From Egicoccus sp. AB-alg2 (lineage in GTDB: Bacteria > Actinomycetota > Nitriliruptoria > Nitriliruptorales > Nitriliruptoraceae): DNA of 64,000 nt. How positions within the stretch are numbered: position 1 is the first letter of the stretch; every line of letters starts with the position of its first letter. The stretch is taken from positions 310,001-374,000 of the forward strand of contig NZ_JBGUAX010000006.1 in NCBI RefSeq assembly GCF_041821065.1, given 5' to 3'. Below the pieces are notes generated by a model, which was not told the origin of the DNA, made no database searches, and saw only the letters and a program-made list of their open reading frames with translations. This document shows positions 43,750 through 50,839 of this stretch, one piece after another. The position numbers and the translations under genes are program-made.

Positions 43750-44481
43750 CTAGCGGACGGGCTCCGGACCGTCGGACTCCACGCGCGCCACGAGGGTCCG
43801 GTACGCCTCGCGGGCTGCGACCTGTTCGGCCTGCTTCTTGCTCCGACCGGTCCCCGTGCCGACGACCTCGCCGTCGACCACGACCCGCGCCGTGAAGATC
43901 TTCTGGTGGTCGGGGCCGGTGTCCTGCACCTCGTAGCGCGGCAGCACGTCGAACCGCGCCGCGGTGAGCTCCTGCAGGCTCGTCTTGTAGTCCAGGGCCG
44001 CATCGCGCTCGGCGAGGTCGAGCAGCCGCTGGGCGAAGAGCCGCTCGACGAGGTCGTAGGCGCCCACGAAGCCACTGTCGAGGTAGACCGCGCCGATCAC
44101 CGCTTCCAGCGTGTCGGCCAGGATGGAGTCCTTGTCGGCGCCGCCGGAGATGGCCTCGCCCCGGCCGAGGCGGACGAAGCGGCCCAGGCCCAGCACCCGG
44201 GCGATCTCCGCCAGCGACTCGGTCTTCACCGCGGCCGAGCGCACCTTGGCGAGCCGGCCTTCCTGCTCGGTCGGGTGGGCGTGGTAGATCTCGTCGGTGA
44301 CGACCAGGGCGAGCACGGCGTCGCCGAGGAACTCCAGCCGCTCGTTGGGTTCGGCGCCGCCGTTCTCGAACGCCCACGAGCGGTGGATCAGTGCCTGCTC
44401 GAGCAGTCTGGGGTCGTCGAAGTGCACGTCGAGCAGCGTGGCGAGGTCGCTCGCGGGCGGGAACTCCAGCGGCGCGCTCAC
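43750..44481 (-). CDS. rnc: Ribonuclease III
   Basis: Double-stranded RNA endonuclease that processes rRNA and mRNAs. The 243-residue product has the signature [20 protein letters not shown] (catalytic Glu and Asp), later acidic residues in [16 protein letters not shown], and a dsRNA-binding domain (about 170-235, [40 protein letters not shown]). The GTG at 44481 has only a weak site (GGTCGGACC). The gene is preceded by the strong hairpin after rpmF and followed after 73 bp by the Fpg-like gene. Confidence 0.95.
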   Translation of the reverse strand: MSAPLEFPPASDLATLLDVHFDDPRLLEQALIHRSWAFENGGAEPNERLEFLGDAVLALVVTDEIYHAHPTEQEGRLAKVRSAAVKTESLAEIARVLGLGRFVRLGRGEAISGGADKDSILADTLEAVIGAVYLDSGFVGAYDLVERLFAQRLLDLAERDAALDYKTSLQELTAARFDVLPRYEVQDTGPDHQKIFTARVVVDGEVVGTGTGRSKKQAEQVAAREAYRTLVARVESDGPEPVR

Positions 44482-44507
44482 GGTCCGACCGGCCGCGGAC
44501 ACGACGA

Positions 44508-44532
44508 GACCGGCTCCGGTGCGGAGCCGGTC
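44508..44532 (-). terminator. Perfect 11-bp hairpin between rpmF and rnc
   Basis: Arms 44508-44518 and 44522-44532 are exact inverted complements with a 3-nt loop. A second 7-bp perfect hairpin lies at 44578-44594, nearer the rpmF stop. Both could end the DUF177-rpmF transcript; neither has a T-tract. They also lie in the rnc leader and could be RNase III sites, a known autoregulation mode elsewhere. Confidence 0.65.
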
Positions 44533-44617
44533 TGCAGCCGTCGCGAACGGTGGCACGCCCGCCGGCGGGCGGACGCGCCGGGGCCACGCCCCGGGGTCCG
44601 ACCCGCGAGAACGGTCA

Positions 44618-44797
44618 TTACTCGACCTCGAGCACCGTCCGGCCGCCGTAGGCGCCGCAGGTGCCACACACCGTGTGGGGGCGCACCGGCGCCTTGCAGC
44701 GCTTGCAGTTGGCGGTGGTCGGCGCGGCCGTGCGCAGCCACTGGGCCTTGCGGTGGCGCGTACGCGAACGCGACAGCTTCCGCTTCGGGACGGCCAT
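44618..44797 (-). CDS. rpmF: 50S ribosomal protein L32
   Basis: 59-residue zinc-ribbon ribosomal protein. The sequence [20 protein letters not shown] is diagnostic. [20 protein letters not shown] gives two CxxC pairs, so this is the zinc-binding form. The ATG follows AGGAGAG. It lies between DUF177 and rnc, the common bacterial order. Confidence 0.97.
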   Translation of the reverse strand: MAVPKRKLSRSRTRHRKAQWLRTAAPTTANCKRCKAPVRPHTVCGTCGAYGGRTVLEVE

Positions 44798-44907
44798 CGG
44801 TCTCTCCTGATCGTTCGGTCCCGCGATGATGGCGGGCATCGGTCGGTGTGGGCGGGCGAGGCCCGCTCGCCGTGAGGGCGCGACGGGCATCGATTCGGCG
44901 CGAGAGG

Positions 44908-45441
44908 CTACTCGCTCGGCAGGTCCAGGTCGGCCAGCTTCGCCCAGCGTGGATCGGGGGCGGCGTCGGGCCGGTGGCCGCAGTCGTGCCGGTTGCGGTC
45001 GGTGCCGCAGACCTCGCACAGGCCCTTGCAGTCCTCGCGGCACAGCACGCGGACGGGCAGGTCCACGAGCAGCGCATCGCGCACCATCGTCGTCAGGTCG
45101 ATCGCCGTGCGGTCGTCGATCAACTCGTAGCCCGGGTCCTCCTCGTCGTCGTCCTCGCGCTTCGCGGGGTCGACGAACAGCTCCGCGACGTCGCTGTCGA
45201 CGTGCACGGGCTGCGGGGTCAGGCAGCGACCGCAGGGCAGCTCCAGATCGACCCCGACCGAGCCGCGCACGAGGATCCCCTCGACGACGGCGTCGAGGTC
45301 GAGGGCCAGCTGGATGTCGCCCCGCAGGGCGCCCTCGGCCGGGCCCCAGGCCTCCTCGCCGAACTCCTCGACCGCCGCGGCACGCGACAACGCCCGGGTG
45401 GCACCCGGGTTGTCGACGAGCTCGGTGACGGTGACGCGCAC
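44908..45441 (-). CDS. DUF177 (YceD-like) protein
   Basis: Conserved protein of 177 residues encoded before rpmF; bacterial and plant members affect 23S rRNA accumulation. The family segments are LALDLDAVVEGILVRGSV, LPCGRCLTPQPVHVDSDV, ELIDDRTAIDLTTMVRDALL and the Cys-rich end CREDCKGLCEVCGTDRNRHDC, which with earlier Cys residues forms the metal-like cluster. The GTG at 45441 gives the best fit and has AAGG upstream; more upstream frames are unconvincing. Confidence 0.9.
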   Translation of the reverse strand: MRVTVTELVDNPGATRALSRAAAVEEFGEEAWGPAEGALRGDIQLALDLDAVVEGILVRGSVGVDLELPCGRCLTPQPVHVDSDVAELFVDPAKREDDDEEDPGYELIDDRTAIDLTTMVRDALLVDLPVRVLCREDCKGLCEVCGTDRNRHDCGHRPDAAPDPRWAKLADLDLPSE

Positions 45442-45645
45442 GGCGTGGGACCTTCGGACATGGCGTTGCTGGCGACACGCGAACGTCGGGCGGGACGCCC
45501 GGGACGTCGGTGCCGTGGTGTCTGCGCGACCGCGCCACGACGAGGCGTCGGCGCGCGACGCGAACGACCCGGCGAGGCCGGGCGGCGTGGACGCGGACGT
45601 CCACGGTACCACAGGCGCCCTAGGCCGTCGCGGGGGGTGGTGGCG

Positions 45646-46164
45646 TCAGCTCGCGGGCTCGTCGAGCTCGAACTCCTCGGCGAGCTGATCGGTGTCGAGC
45701 CGGCCGCGCAGCTTCTGACGGCCCTTCTCCACCGCCGTCAGCGTCTTCTGCAGCACCACCTCGAAGTTCGCGAGCTTGGCGTCGACGTAGTCCTCGGCCT
45801 CCAGCCGCATCTGGCGGGCCTGCTCGCGGGCGTCCTCGATCACCCGCTCGGACTCGCGGTCGGCCGAGCGCACCACCTCCTGCGTGGAGACGAGGCGTTC
45901 GGCCTCGGCACGGGCGTCGGCGACGATGCGGTCGGCGTCGGCCTGAGCGCGCTCGAGGATCTCGTCGCGTTCCTTGATGACCCAGCGGGCCTGCGTCAGC
46001 TCGTCGGGCAGCGCGTCACGGACGTCGGCGACCAGGCCGTCGACCTCGGCCCGATTGAGCATGATGGAGGCCGACAACGGCACGGCCTTGGCCTCGGCGA
46101 CCAGCCGCTCGAGCTGGTGCAGCTTGGCCTCGACGTCGAGGGGCACACCGCGGTGGTCCGACAT
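45646..46164 (-). CDS. SepIVA-like coiled-coil division protein
   Basis: 172-residue protein, almost entirely helical. DVEAKLHQLERLVAEAKAVP opens the sequence, followed by LSASIMLNRAEVDGLVADV and long charged coiled coil (ERDEILERAQADADRIVADA onward, similar to ATP-synthase b subunits). Mycobacterial SepIVA (Rv2927c type) has this form and is encoded beside DUF177, rpmF and rnc, as here. It is needed for septation in mycobacteria. A -10-like TACCCT is at about 46203-46208 upstream. Confidence 0.8.
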   Translation of the reverse strand: MSDHRGVPLDVEAKLHQLERLVAEAKAVPLSASIMLNRAEVDGLVADVRDALPDELTQARWVIKERDEILERAQADADRIVADARAEAERLVSTQEVVRSADRESERVIEDAREQARQMRLEAEDYVDAKLANFEVVLQKTLTAVEKGRQKLRGRLDTDQLAEEFELDEPAS

Positions 46165-46227
46165 GGGGGCAACCTTGGCACGGGGGACGATTCGGGCGGA
46201 GGGTAGCGTCGGCCGTCGGGGCCCAGA

Positions 46228-46716
46228 TCACCCGCCAGCCGCGGCGAACTTGTCGCGCAGGGCGTCGGCAACGACGTCGGGCACGGTGCCGTCGAGCGGG
46301 CCGCCGTAGCGGGCGACCTCCTTCACGAGCGAGCTCGACAGATAGGAGTGCTCCGGCGAGGTCGACATGAACACGGTCTCGATCCCGCCGATGCGGCGGT
46401 TCATCTGCGCCATCTGCAGCTCGTACTCGAAGTCGCTGACCGCCCGCAGCCCCTTGCAGATGATGCCGATGTCGTGCGCCCGGCAGAAGTCGACCAGCAG
46501 GCCCTCGAACCGCTCGACGGCGAGGTTGTCGATCTCGCCGACGACGGCGCGGATCAGCTGCAGGCGCTCGTCGACCGAGAACAGGCCCTGCTTGCGGGGG
46601 TTCTCCAGCACCGCCACGGTGACGTGGTCGAACCGTTCGCACGCCCGCCGCACGATGTCGAGGTGGCCCAGCGTGATCGGGTCGAAGCTGCCGGGCACCA
46701 CCACCGAGACCGTCAC
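46228..46716 (-). CDS. coaD: Phosphopantetheine adenylyltransferase
   Basis: Penultimate enzyme of coenzyme A synthesis, transferring AMP to 4'-phosphopantetheine. The 162-residue protein has the nucleotidyltransferase motif VVPGSFDPITLGHLDIVRRA (T/HxGH as TLGH), RAVSDFEYELQMAQMNR, the metal- and substrate-binding region ETVFMSTSPEHSYLSSSLVK, and the C-terminal family end. The GTG overlaps the rsmD stop (GTGA), which is the standard rsmD-coaD arrangement. Confidence 0.96.
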   Translation of the reverse strand: MTVSVVVPGSFDPITLGHLDIVRRACERFDHVTVAVLENPRKQGLFSVDERLQLIRAVVGEIDNLAVERFEGLLVDFCRAHDIGIICKGLRAVSDFEYELQMAQMNRRIGGIETVFMSTSPEHSYLSSSLVKEVARYGGPLDGTVPDVVADALRDKFAAAGG

Positions 46717-47294
46717 CGCTGCCTCCTGACCGACGCGTCGTCGTCCCTGGTGCGCAGCTCGGCGCGGTGCAGGGCGGTGTCACCGTAGCGGCGGGGCGGT
46801 TGCGGGAGCAGTTCCACCGGCCACGGGGGTGGCGCGTCGCGTGCCGCTCGCTCGACGACCACCGTGGCGCCGTCGACGAGGTGGTCGAGCAGGCCCGCGA
46901 GTACCGCCTGCAACTCCTCGGCGTCGAACCGGTAGGGCGGGTCGGCGAGCACGACGTCGAACGGTGCGCCCGGCAGCGCGCCGCGCAGCGCCCGTCCGAC
47001 ATCGGTCGCGACCACCTCGGCGCCGGGCAGGCCGACGGTGTCGAGGTTGCGGCGAAGCGCGTCCAGGGCCGGCCGGGCGCGCTCCACGAAGGTCACCGAG
47101 GCCGCGCCGCGCGAGAGCGCTTCGATGCCCAGCCCGCCGGCACCCGCGAACACGTCCAGTACGTGCGCGCCGGGCAGCAGCGGCTGCAGGGAGGAGAAGA
47201 GCGCCTCCTTGACCCGATCGGTGGTGGGGCGCACGTCATGACCCTTGGGGGCGACCAGTCGACGCCCGCGTGCCGCACCGGCGACGACCCGCAC
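46713..47294 (-). CDS. rsmD: 16S rRNA (guanine-N2)-methyltransferase RsmD
   Basis: Methylates G966 of 16S rRNA. The 193-residue product begins RVVAGAARGRRLVAPKGHDV and RPTTDRVKEALFSSL, then the SAM motif VLDVFAGAGGLGIEALSRGA and the catalytic VVLADPPYRFDAEEL. The GTG overlaps the last base of the oligopeptidase stop (TAGTG) and its own stop overlaps coaD, so the three are read as one run. Confidence 0.95.
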   Translation of the reverse strand: MRVVAGAARGRRLVAPKGHDVRPTTDRVKEALFSSLQPLLPGAHVLDVFAGAGGLGIEALSRGAASVTFVERARPALDALRRNLDTVGLPGAEVVATDVGRALRGALPGAPFDVVLADPPYRFDAEELQAVLAGLLDHLVDGATVVVERAARDAPPPWPVELLPQPPRRYGDTALHRAELRTRDDDASVRRQR

Positions 47295-49462
47295 TAGCGC
47301 GGCGCGCCCGAGCGCGGAGCCCCGGCACCGACCCGGTCGATCACGAACGCGAGCACGCGGGCCTCGTCGCGCCAGGCGTCGTAGCGGCCCGAGCGTCCGG
47401 CGTGGCCGGCGCCGAGTTCGGTGCGCAGCAGGATCGGCCCACCGCCCGTCGCGGTGGCGCGCAGCTTCGCCACCCACTTGGCCGGCTCCCAGTACTGCAC
47501 GCGGGGGTCGTTGAGCCCGGCCGTGACGAACAGCGCCGGGTAGTCGGCCGGCCGGACGTTGTCGTACGGCGAGTACGAGCGCATCACCTCGTAGTAGTCC
47601 GGCTCCTCGGGGTTGCCCCACTCGTCGTACTCGATGACGGTCAGCGGGATCGACGGGTCCGACATGGTGTTGACGACGTCGACGAAGGGCACCTCGGCGA
47701 CCGCGGCGGCGGCGAGGTCGGGCCGCAGGTTGAGCGCGGCGCCGATCAACAGCCCGCCGGCCGAGCCGCCACGGACCGCCAGACGGTCGCGCGCGGTGAT
47801 GCCCTGCTCGACGAGGTGGTCGGCGCAGGCCACGAAGTCCGTGAACGTGTTCGGCTTGGCGAGGAACTTGCCGTCCTCGTACCAGCGGCGCCCCATCTCG
47901 CCACCGCCACGGACGTGGGCGATCGCGAACACGAACCCGCGGTCGAGCAGCGACAGCCGGACGGGCGAGAAGCCGGGGTCGATCGAGATCTCGTAGGACC
48001 CGTAGCCGTACAACAGGCACGGAGCGGTGCCGTCGAGGGGGGTGTCGGCGTGCCGGACGAGGCTGACGGGCACCCGCGTGCCGTCGGCGGCGGTGGCCCA
48101 TTCGCGCCAGGAGACGTAACGGGTGCGGTCGTAGCCGCCACGGACCGGCTGTTGCTTCAGCAGCGTGCGCTCGCCGGTGTCGAGGTCGACGTCGATCACC
48201 TGCGTGGGCGTGGTCAGCGACGTGTAGACGATCCGCAGCACCCGCGAGGCGAAGGCGGGATTGGGGCCCGTCCCGGCGCTGTAGACCTCCTCCTCCATCT
48301 GCAGGACGTCACCCTCGCCCGTGTCCGGGTCGACGACCCGCAGCTGGGTGCGGGCCTGCGTGCGCTCGTGGAGGACGAGGTGGCTGGCGAACGCGTCGAC
48401 GCCCTCGAGCCGCACGCCGGGACGGTGCGCCACGAGGTCGCGCCAGTGCTCGCGTCCGGGCGTGTCGACAGGGGCGGTGACGAGCTTGAAGTCCTCGGCG
48501 CCGTCGGCGTTGGTCACGATCAACAGCCGGTCGCCACGGTGGTCGACGTCGTACTCCACGCCGTACTCGCGGGGCGCGACCAGGCGCGGCCGCGCGGCCG
48601 GGTCGGCGGCGTCGAGCAGATGCCACTCGCTGGTGACCTTGCTGCCGATCGAGATGGCGAGGTAACGGTCGGACCGCATCCGGCCGACGCCGAGCCAGAA
48701 CCGCTCGTCGTCCTCCTGCAGGACCAGTTCGTCCTCGGCCGGGTCGGTCCCGAGCCGGTGACGCTTGACCTGGTACGGCCGCCAGGCGTCGTCGGGCACG
48801 GCGTAGAGAAACGTCGCCGAGTCGTCGAACCACGCCAGCGAGTAGGCCGCCCCCTCGATCACGTCGTCGAGCAACTCACCGGTCGCCAGGTCGCGCACCC
48901 GGATCGTGAACCGCTCCGAGCCGTTGGTGTCGACCAGTTCCGCGGCGAGCTTGTGGTCCGGGCTGACCGCATAGCCGCCGAGCCGGAAGAACTCGTGCTC
49001 GGCCGCCTCGACGTTCTCGTCGAGCAGCACGACCTCGTCGTCCGGCGGTGCGGCCGGGTCGACCGGCCGGCGCAGGTCGTCGGGCAGCGTGCGGACGTCG
49101 TCGACGCCGGCCGGCGCTGCTCGCCTGCAGTGGATGCCGTACTGCTGTCCCTCGAGCGTGCGGCGGTAGTAGAGCCAGCCGCCGTCGAGCGTCGGGACGG
49201 AGGCGTCGGTCTCCTGGACCCGGCTGCGGATCTCCCCGAAGAGGGTGTCGATCAGCGGCTCGAGCGGCGCGAGGTGCGCCTGCGTCCACGCGTTCTCGGC
49301 CTCGAGGTGGGTGCGGACCGCCGGGTCCTCCCGCTCGCGGAGCCAGAACCAGGGATCCTCGACCGTCTCGCCGTGGCGGGTGACCTGGTGCGGACGGCGT
49401 TCGGCGAGCGGGGGCTCGGACGGTGCGGTCACGTGGACGTCGACCTCGCGGGCAGGTGGCAC
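47294..49462 (-). CDS. ptrB: S9 family oligopeptidase B
   Basis: Cytoplasmic serine peptidase that cuts short peptides after basic residues. The 722-residue protein has an N-terminal cap and beta-propeller (about 60-430, with repeated WFWLRERED and YAVSPDHKLAAELVDTNGSE-type blades) and a C-terminal alpha/beta hydrolase. VRHADTPLDG, YGYGSYEISIDPGF, FVFAIAHVRGGGEMGRRWYE, nucleophile GGSAGGLLIG, Asp in TAGLNDPRVQYWEPAK and His in GAGHAGRSGR make the triad. No signal peptide is seen. The GTG at 49462 lies 9 nt after TAGGCT; a second GTG 10 codons on is possible. Confidence 0.92.
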   Translation of the reverse strand: MPPAREVDVHVTAPSEPPLAERRPHQVTRHGETVEDPWFWLREREDPAVRTHLEAENAWTQAHLAPLEPLIDTLFGEIRSRVQETDASVPTLDGGWLYYRRTLEGQQYGIHCRRAAPAGVDDVRTLPDDLRRPVDPAAPPDDEVVLLDENVEAAEHEFFRLGGYAVSPDHKLAAELVDTNGSERFTIRVRDLATGELLDDVIEGAAYSLAWFDDSATFLYAVPDDAWRPYQVKRHRLGTDPAEDELVLQEDDERFWLGVGRMRSDRYLAISIGSKVTSEWHLLDAADPAARPRLVAPREYGVEYDVDHRGDRLLIVTNADGAEDFKLVTAPVDTPGREHWRDLVAHRPGVRLEGVDAFASHLVLHERTQARTQLRVVDPDTGEGDVLQMEEEVYSAGTGPNPAFASRVLRIVYTSLTTPTQVIDVDLDTGERTLLKQQPVRGGYDRTRYVSWREWATAADGTRVPVSLVRHADTPLDGTAPCLLYGYGSYEISIDPGFSPVRLSLLDRGFVFAIAHVRGGGEMGRRWYEDGKFLAKPNTFTDFVACADHLVEQGITARDRLAVRGGSAGGLLIGAALNLRPDLAAAAVAEVPFVDVVNTMSDPSIPLTVIEYDEWGNPEEPDYYEVMRSYSPYDNVRPADYPALFVTAGLNDPRVQYWEPAKWVAKLRATATGGGPILLRTELGAGHAGRSGRYDAWRDEARVLAFVIDRVGAGAPRSGAPR

Positions 49463-49471
49463 GGACCCGCC

Positions 49472-49477
49472 AGCCTA
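49472..49477 (-). promoter_or_regulatory. -10 element of ptrB, leaderless
   Basis: TAGGCT ends 9 nt before the GTG at 49462 and overlaps a 7-bp dyad (49474-49480 with 49486-49492) that also covers the stop codon of the upstream SLH-Rpf gene. The dyad could be that gene's terminator or an operator. Confidence 0.45.
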
Positions 49478-49487
49478 GGCGTCGGGC

Positions 49488-50471
49488 CTAGGTCAGGCCG
49501 AGCTTGCGGGAGCAGGCCGGCCACGCCCCCCAGCCCTGGATCGCCTGCAGGCGCTCGCCGCGGTAGATCTGCTCCGCGCGGGAGTGCTGGTGCGGGTAGC
49601 CGCTGCCACCCACGGCGCGCCACGACGACAGGCTGAACTGCAGGCCGCCGTAGTAGCCGTTGCCGGTGTTGATCGACCAGTTGCCGCCCGACTCGCACTG
49701 GGCCAGCCGGTCCCAGATGGCCTCGCGCTCGGAGGTGGCGGCCGCCTGGGCCTTCGCCTCGGCCTCGGCCTGCTTGCGGGCCTCGATGCGAGCGAGACGC
49801 TGGGCCTCGAGCTGCTCGCGCTCGCGCAGCGGAAGGATCGTCACCCGGTCGACGAGGTGGAGCGCACGGGCCACGAAGTAGGCGGCCTGCCAGCGCGTCA
49901 CCTGCTGGTGGGGGCAGAAGCCGTCCATGGGGTTCGTGCAGCCGGCGGAGATGCCGGCCTCGGCGAGCGAGTTGATGTTGACCGCATGGGTGCCGTTGGG
50001 GTTCACGTCGTTGAAGTGGGTCTTGCCGGTCTTGGGGACGCCGAAGGCGCGGACCAGCATGGACGCGACGTGCTGGCGCGAGATGCGCGCGTTGGGGCAG
50101 AAGTCGTCGCCGTCCTCGCCGCAGCCGTTCGTGATGCCGGCGGCGGCGAGGGCGTCGATGTTGGCTTCGTGCTCGTGACCGGCCGTGTCGCCGAAGCGCC
50201 CCGGCTCGCCCGGCTCGAGGTCGAGCGCCCGCACCAGGATGGCGGCGAGCTGACCGCGGGTGAGCGCACGCTCGGGGCAGAAACGCCCCTCCTCGCAGCC
50301 GAGGATGATCTCGCGCTTCGCGAGGGCGTCGACGGCGGCGGCGTAGGTCTGGCCACGGGTGTCGTCGAAGTCGGCGGCCTCGGCGCTGGTCGGGAAGGCC
50401 AGCGCGGTGGCGACGGCGACGGCGACGGCGAGCAGCAGGGCGAGCGGTAGGTGGGCGCGGCGAAGCAGCAC
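49488..50471 (-). CDS. Secreted SLH-repeat protein with C-terminal Rpf domain
   Basis: Exported 327-residue protein. A signal peptide (residues 1-33, HLPLALLLAVAVAVATALAF) is followed by three SLH-like repeats (about 35-205) such as ALTRGQLAAILVRALDLEPG and VTRWQAAYFVARALHL, a charged helical linker (EREQLEAQRLARIEARKQAE), and an Rpf-type muralytic domain (about 255-327). The Rpf domain shows IWDRLAQCESGGNWSINTG, GYYGGLQFSLSSWRAVGG and WPACSRKLGL; the Glu in AQCESGG is the catalytic acid. Such enzymes wake dormant actinobacteria. The GTG at 50471 has GGAG at 7 nt. Confidence 0.9.
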   Translation of the reverse strand: MLLRRAHLPLALLLAVAVAVATALAFPTSAEAADFDDTRGQTYAAAVDALAKREIILGCEEGRFCPERALTRGQLAAILVRALDLEPGEPGRFGDTAGHEHEANIDALAAAGITNGCGEDGDDFCPNARISRQHVASMLVRAFGVPKTGKTHFNDVNPNGTHAVNINSLAEAGISAGCTNPMDGFCPHQQVTRWQAAYFVARALHLVDRVTILPLREREQLEAQRLARIEARKQAEAEAKAQAAATSEREAIWDRLAQCESGGNWSINTGNGYYGGLQFSLSSWRAVGGSGYPHQHSRAEQIYRGERLQAIQGWGAWPACSRKLGLT

Positions 50472-50839
50472 GGATCGACTCCGGGGGGTCGGGAACGCCG
50501 AGACGTGGGTCGGCACGGGCGGCGCTACGGACCCGGGACGGCGTTGCCACCCCGGCGGCGCGGCGGCGAACCGTGACGAGGCCGTTGCGGCTTCGCAACC
50601 GGGTCACGTCGGCCCGACGCCGCCTCCGGGACCGCCACACCGGGACAGAGGTCCCGGCTGGGGGTCAAACCGCGAACCCTGCACGGACGGCCCCGTACGT
50701 GCGGGTACGCGGCCGTCTGGGCGTTCTCGGAAACCCCTGGTCACGGCACCGAAGCGCCCCCGTCCGTTCGGGAAGTCGTGATCGTCGCAATCGCGACGTT
50801 CGTTCGCGCGCTGTGTGCACGAATCGGGGGGTGCAGGGT
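50472..50839 (-). other. 368-bp gene-free leader of the SLH-Rpf gene with three hairpins
   Basis: No coding frame is convincing here. Read toward the SLH-Rpf gene, it holds three stable structures in a row: 50687-50716 (outer 5-bp and inner 4-bp stems), 50640-50657 (7-bp stem, 4-nt loop) and 50572-50608 (6-bp outer stem enclosing an 8-bp hairpin). A dyad GTCGC...GCGAC lies at about 50784-50797, nearer acsA. c-di-AMP (ydaO-type) riboswitches often precede Rpf and cell-wall hydrolase genes in actinobacteria, but I did not find that motif's conserved sequences. An attenuator or unknown riboswitch is possible. Confidence 0.5.

Noticed and set aside
47270-49636. Plus-strand open frame of nearly 800 codons opposite ptrB
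   Set aside because: The minus strand carries a complete oligopeptidase B with catalytic triad. The plus frame has repetitive Val/Arg/Gly/Asp composition and no motif.
50472-50839. c-di-AMP (ydaO-type) riboswitch
   Set aside because: Position before an Rpf gene fits, and there is strong structure, but the conserved sequence blocks of that class were not found by eye. Only a structured leader is reported.
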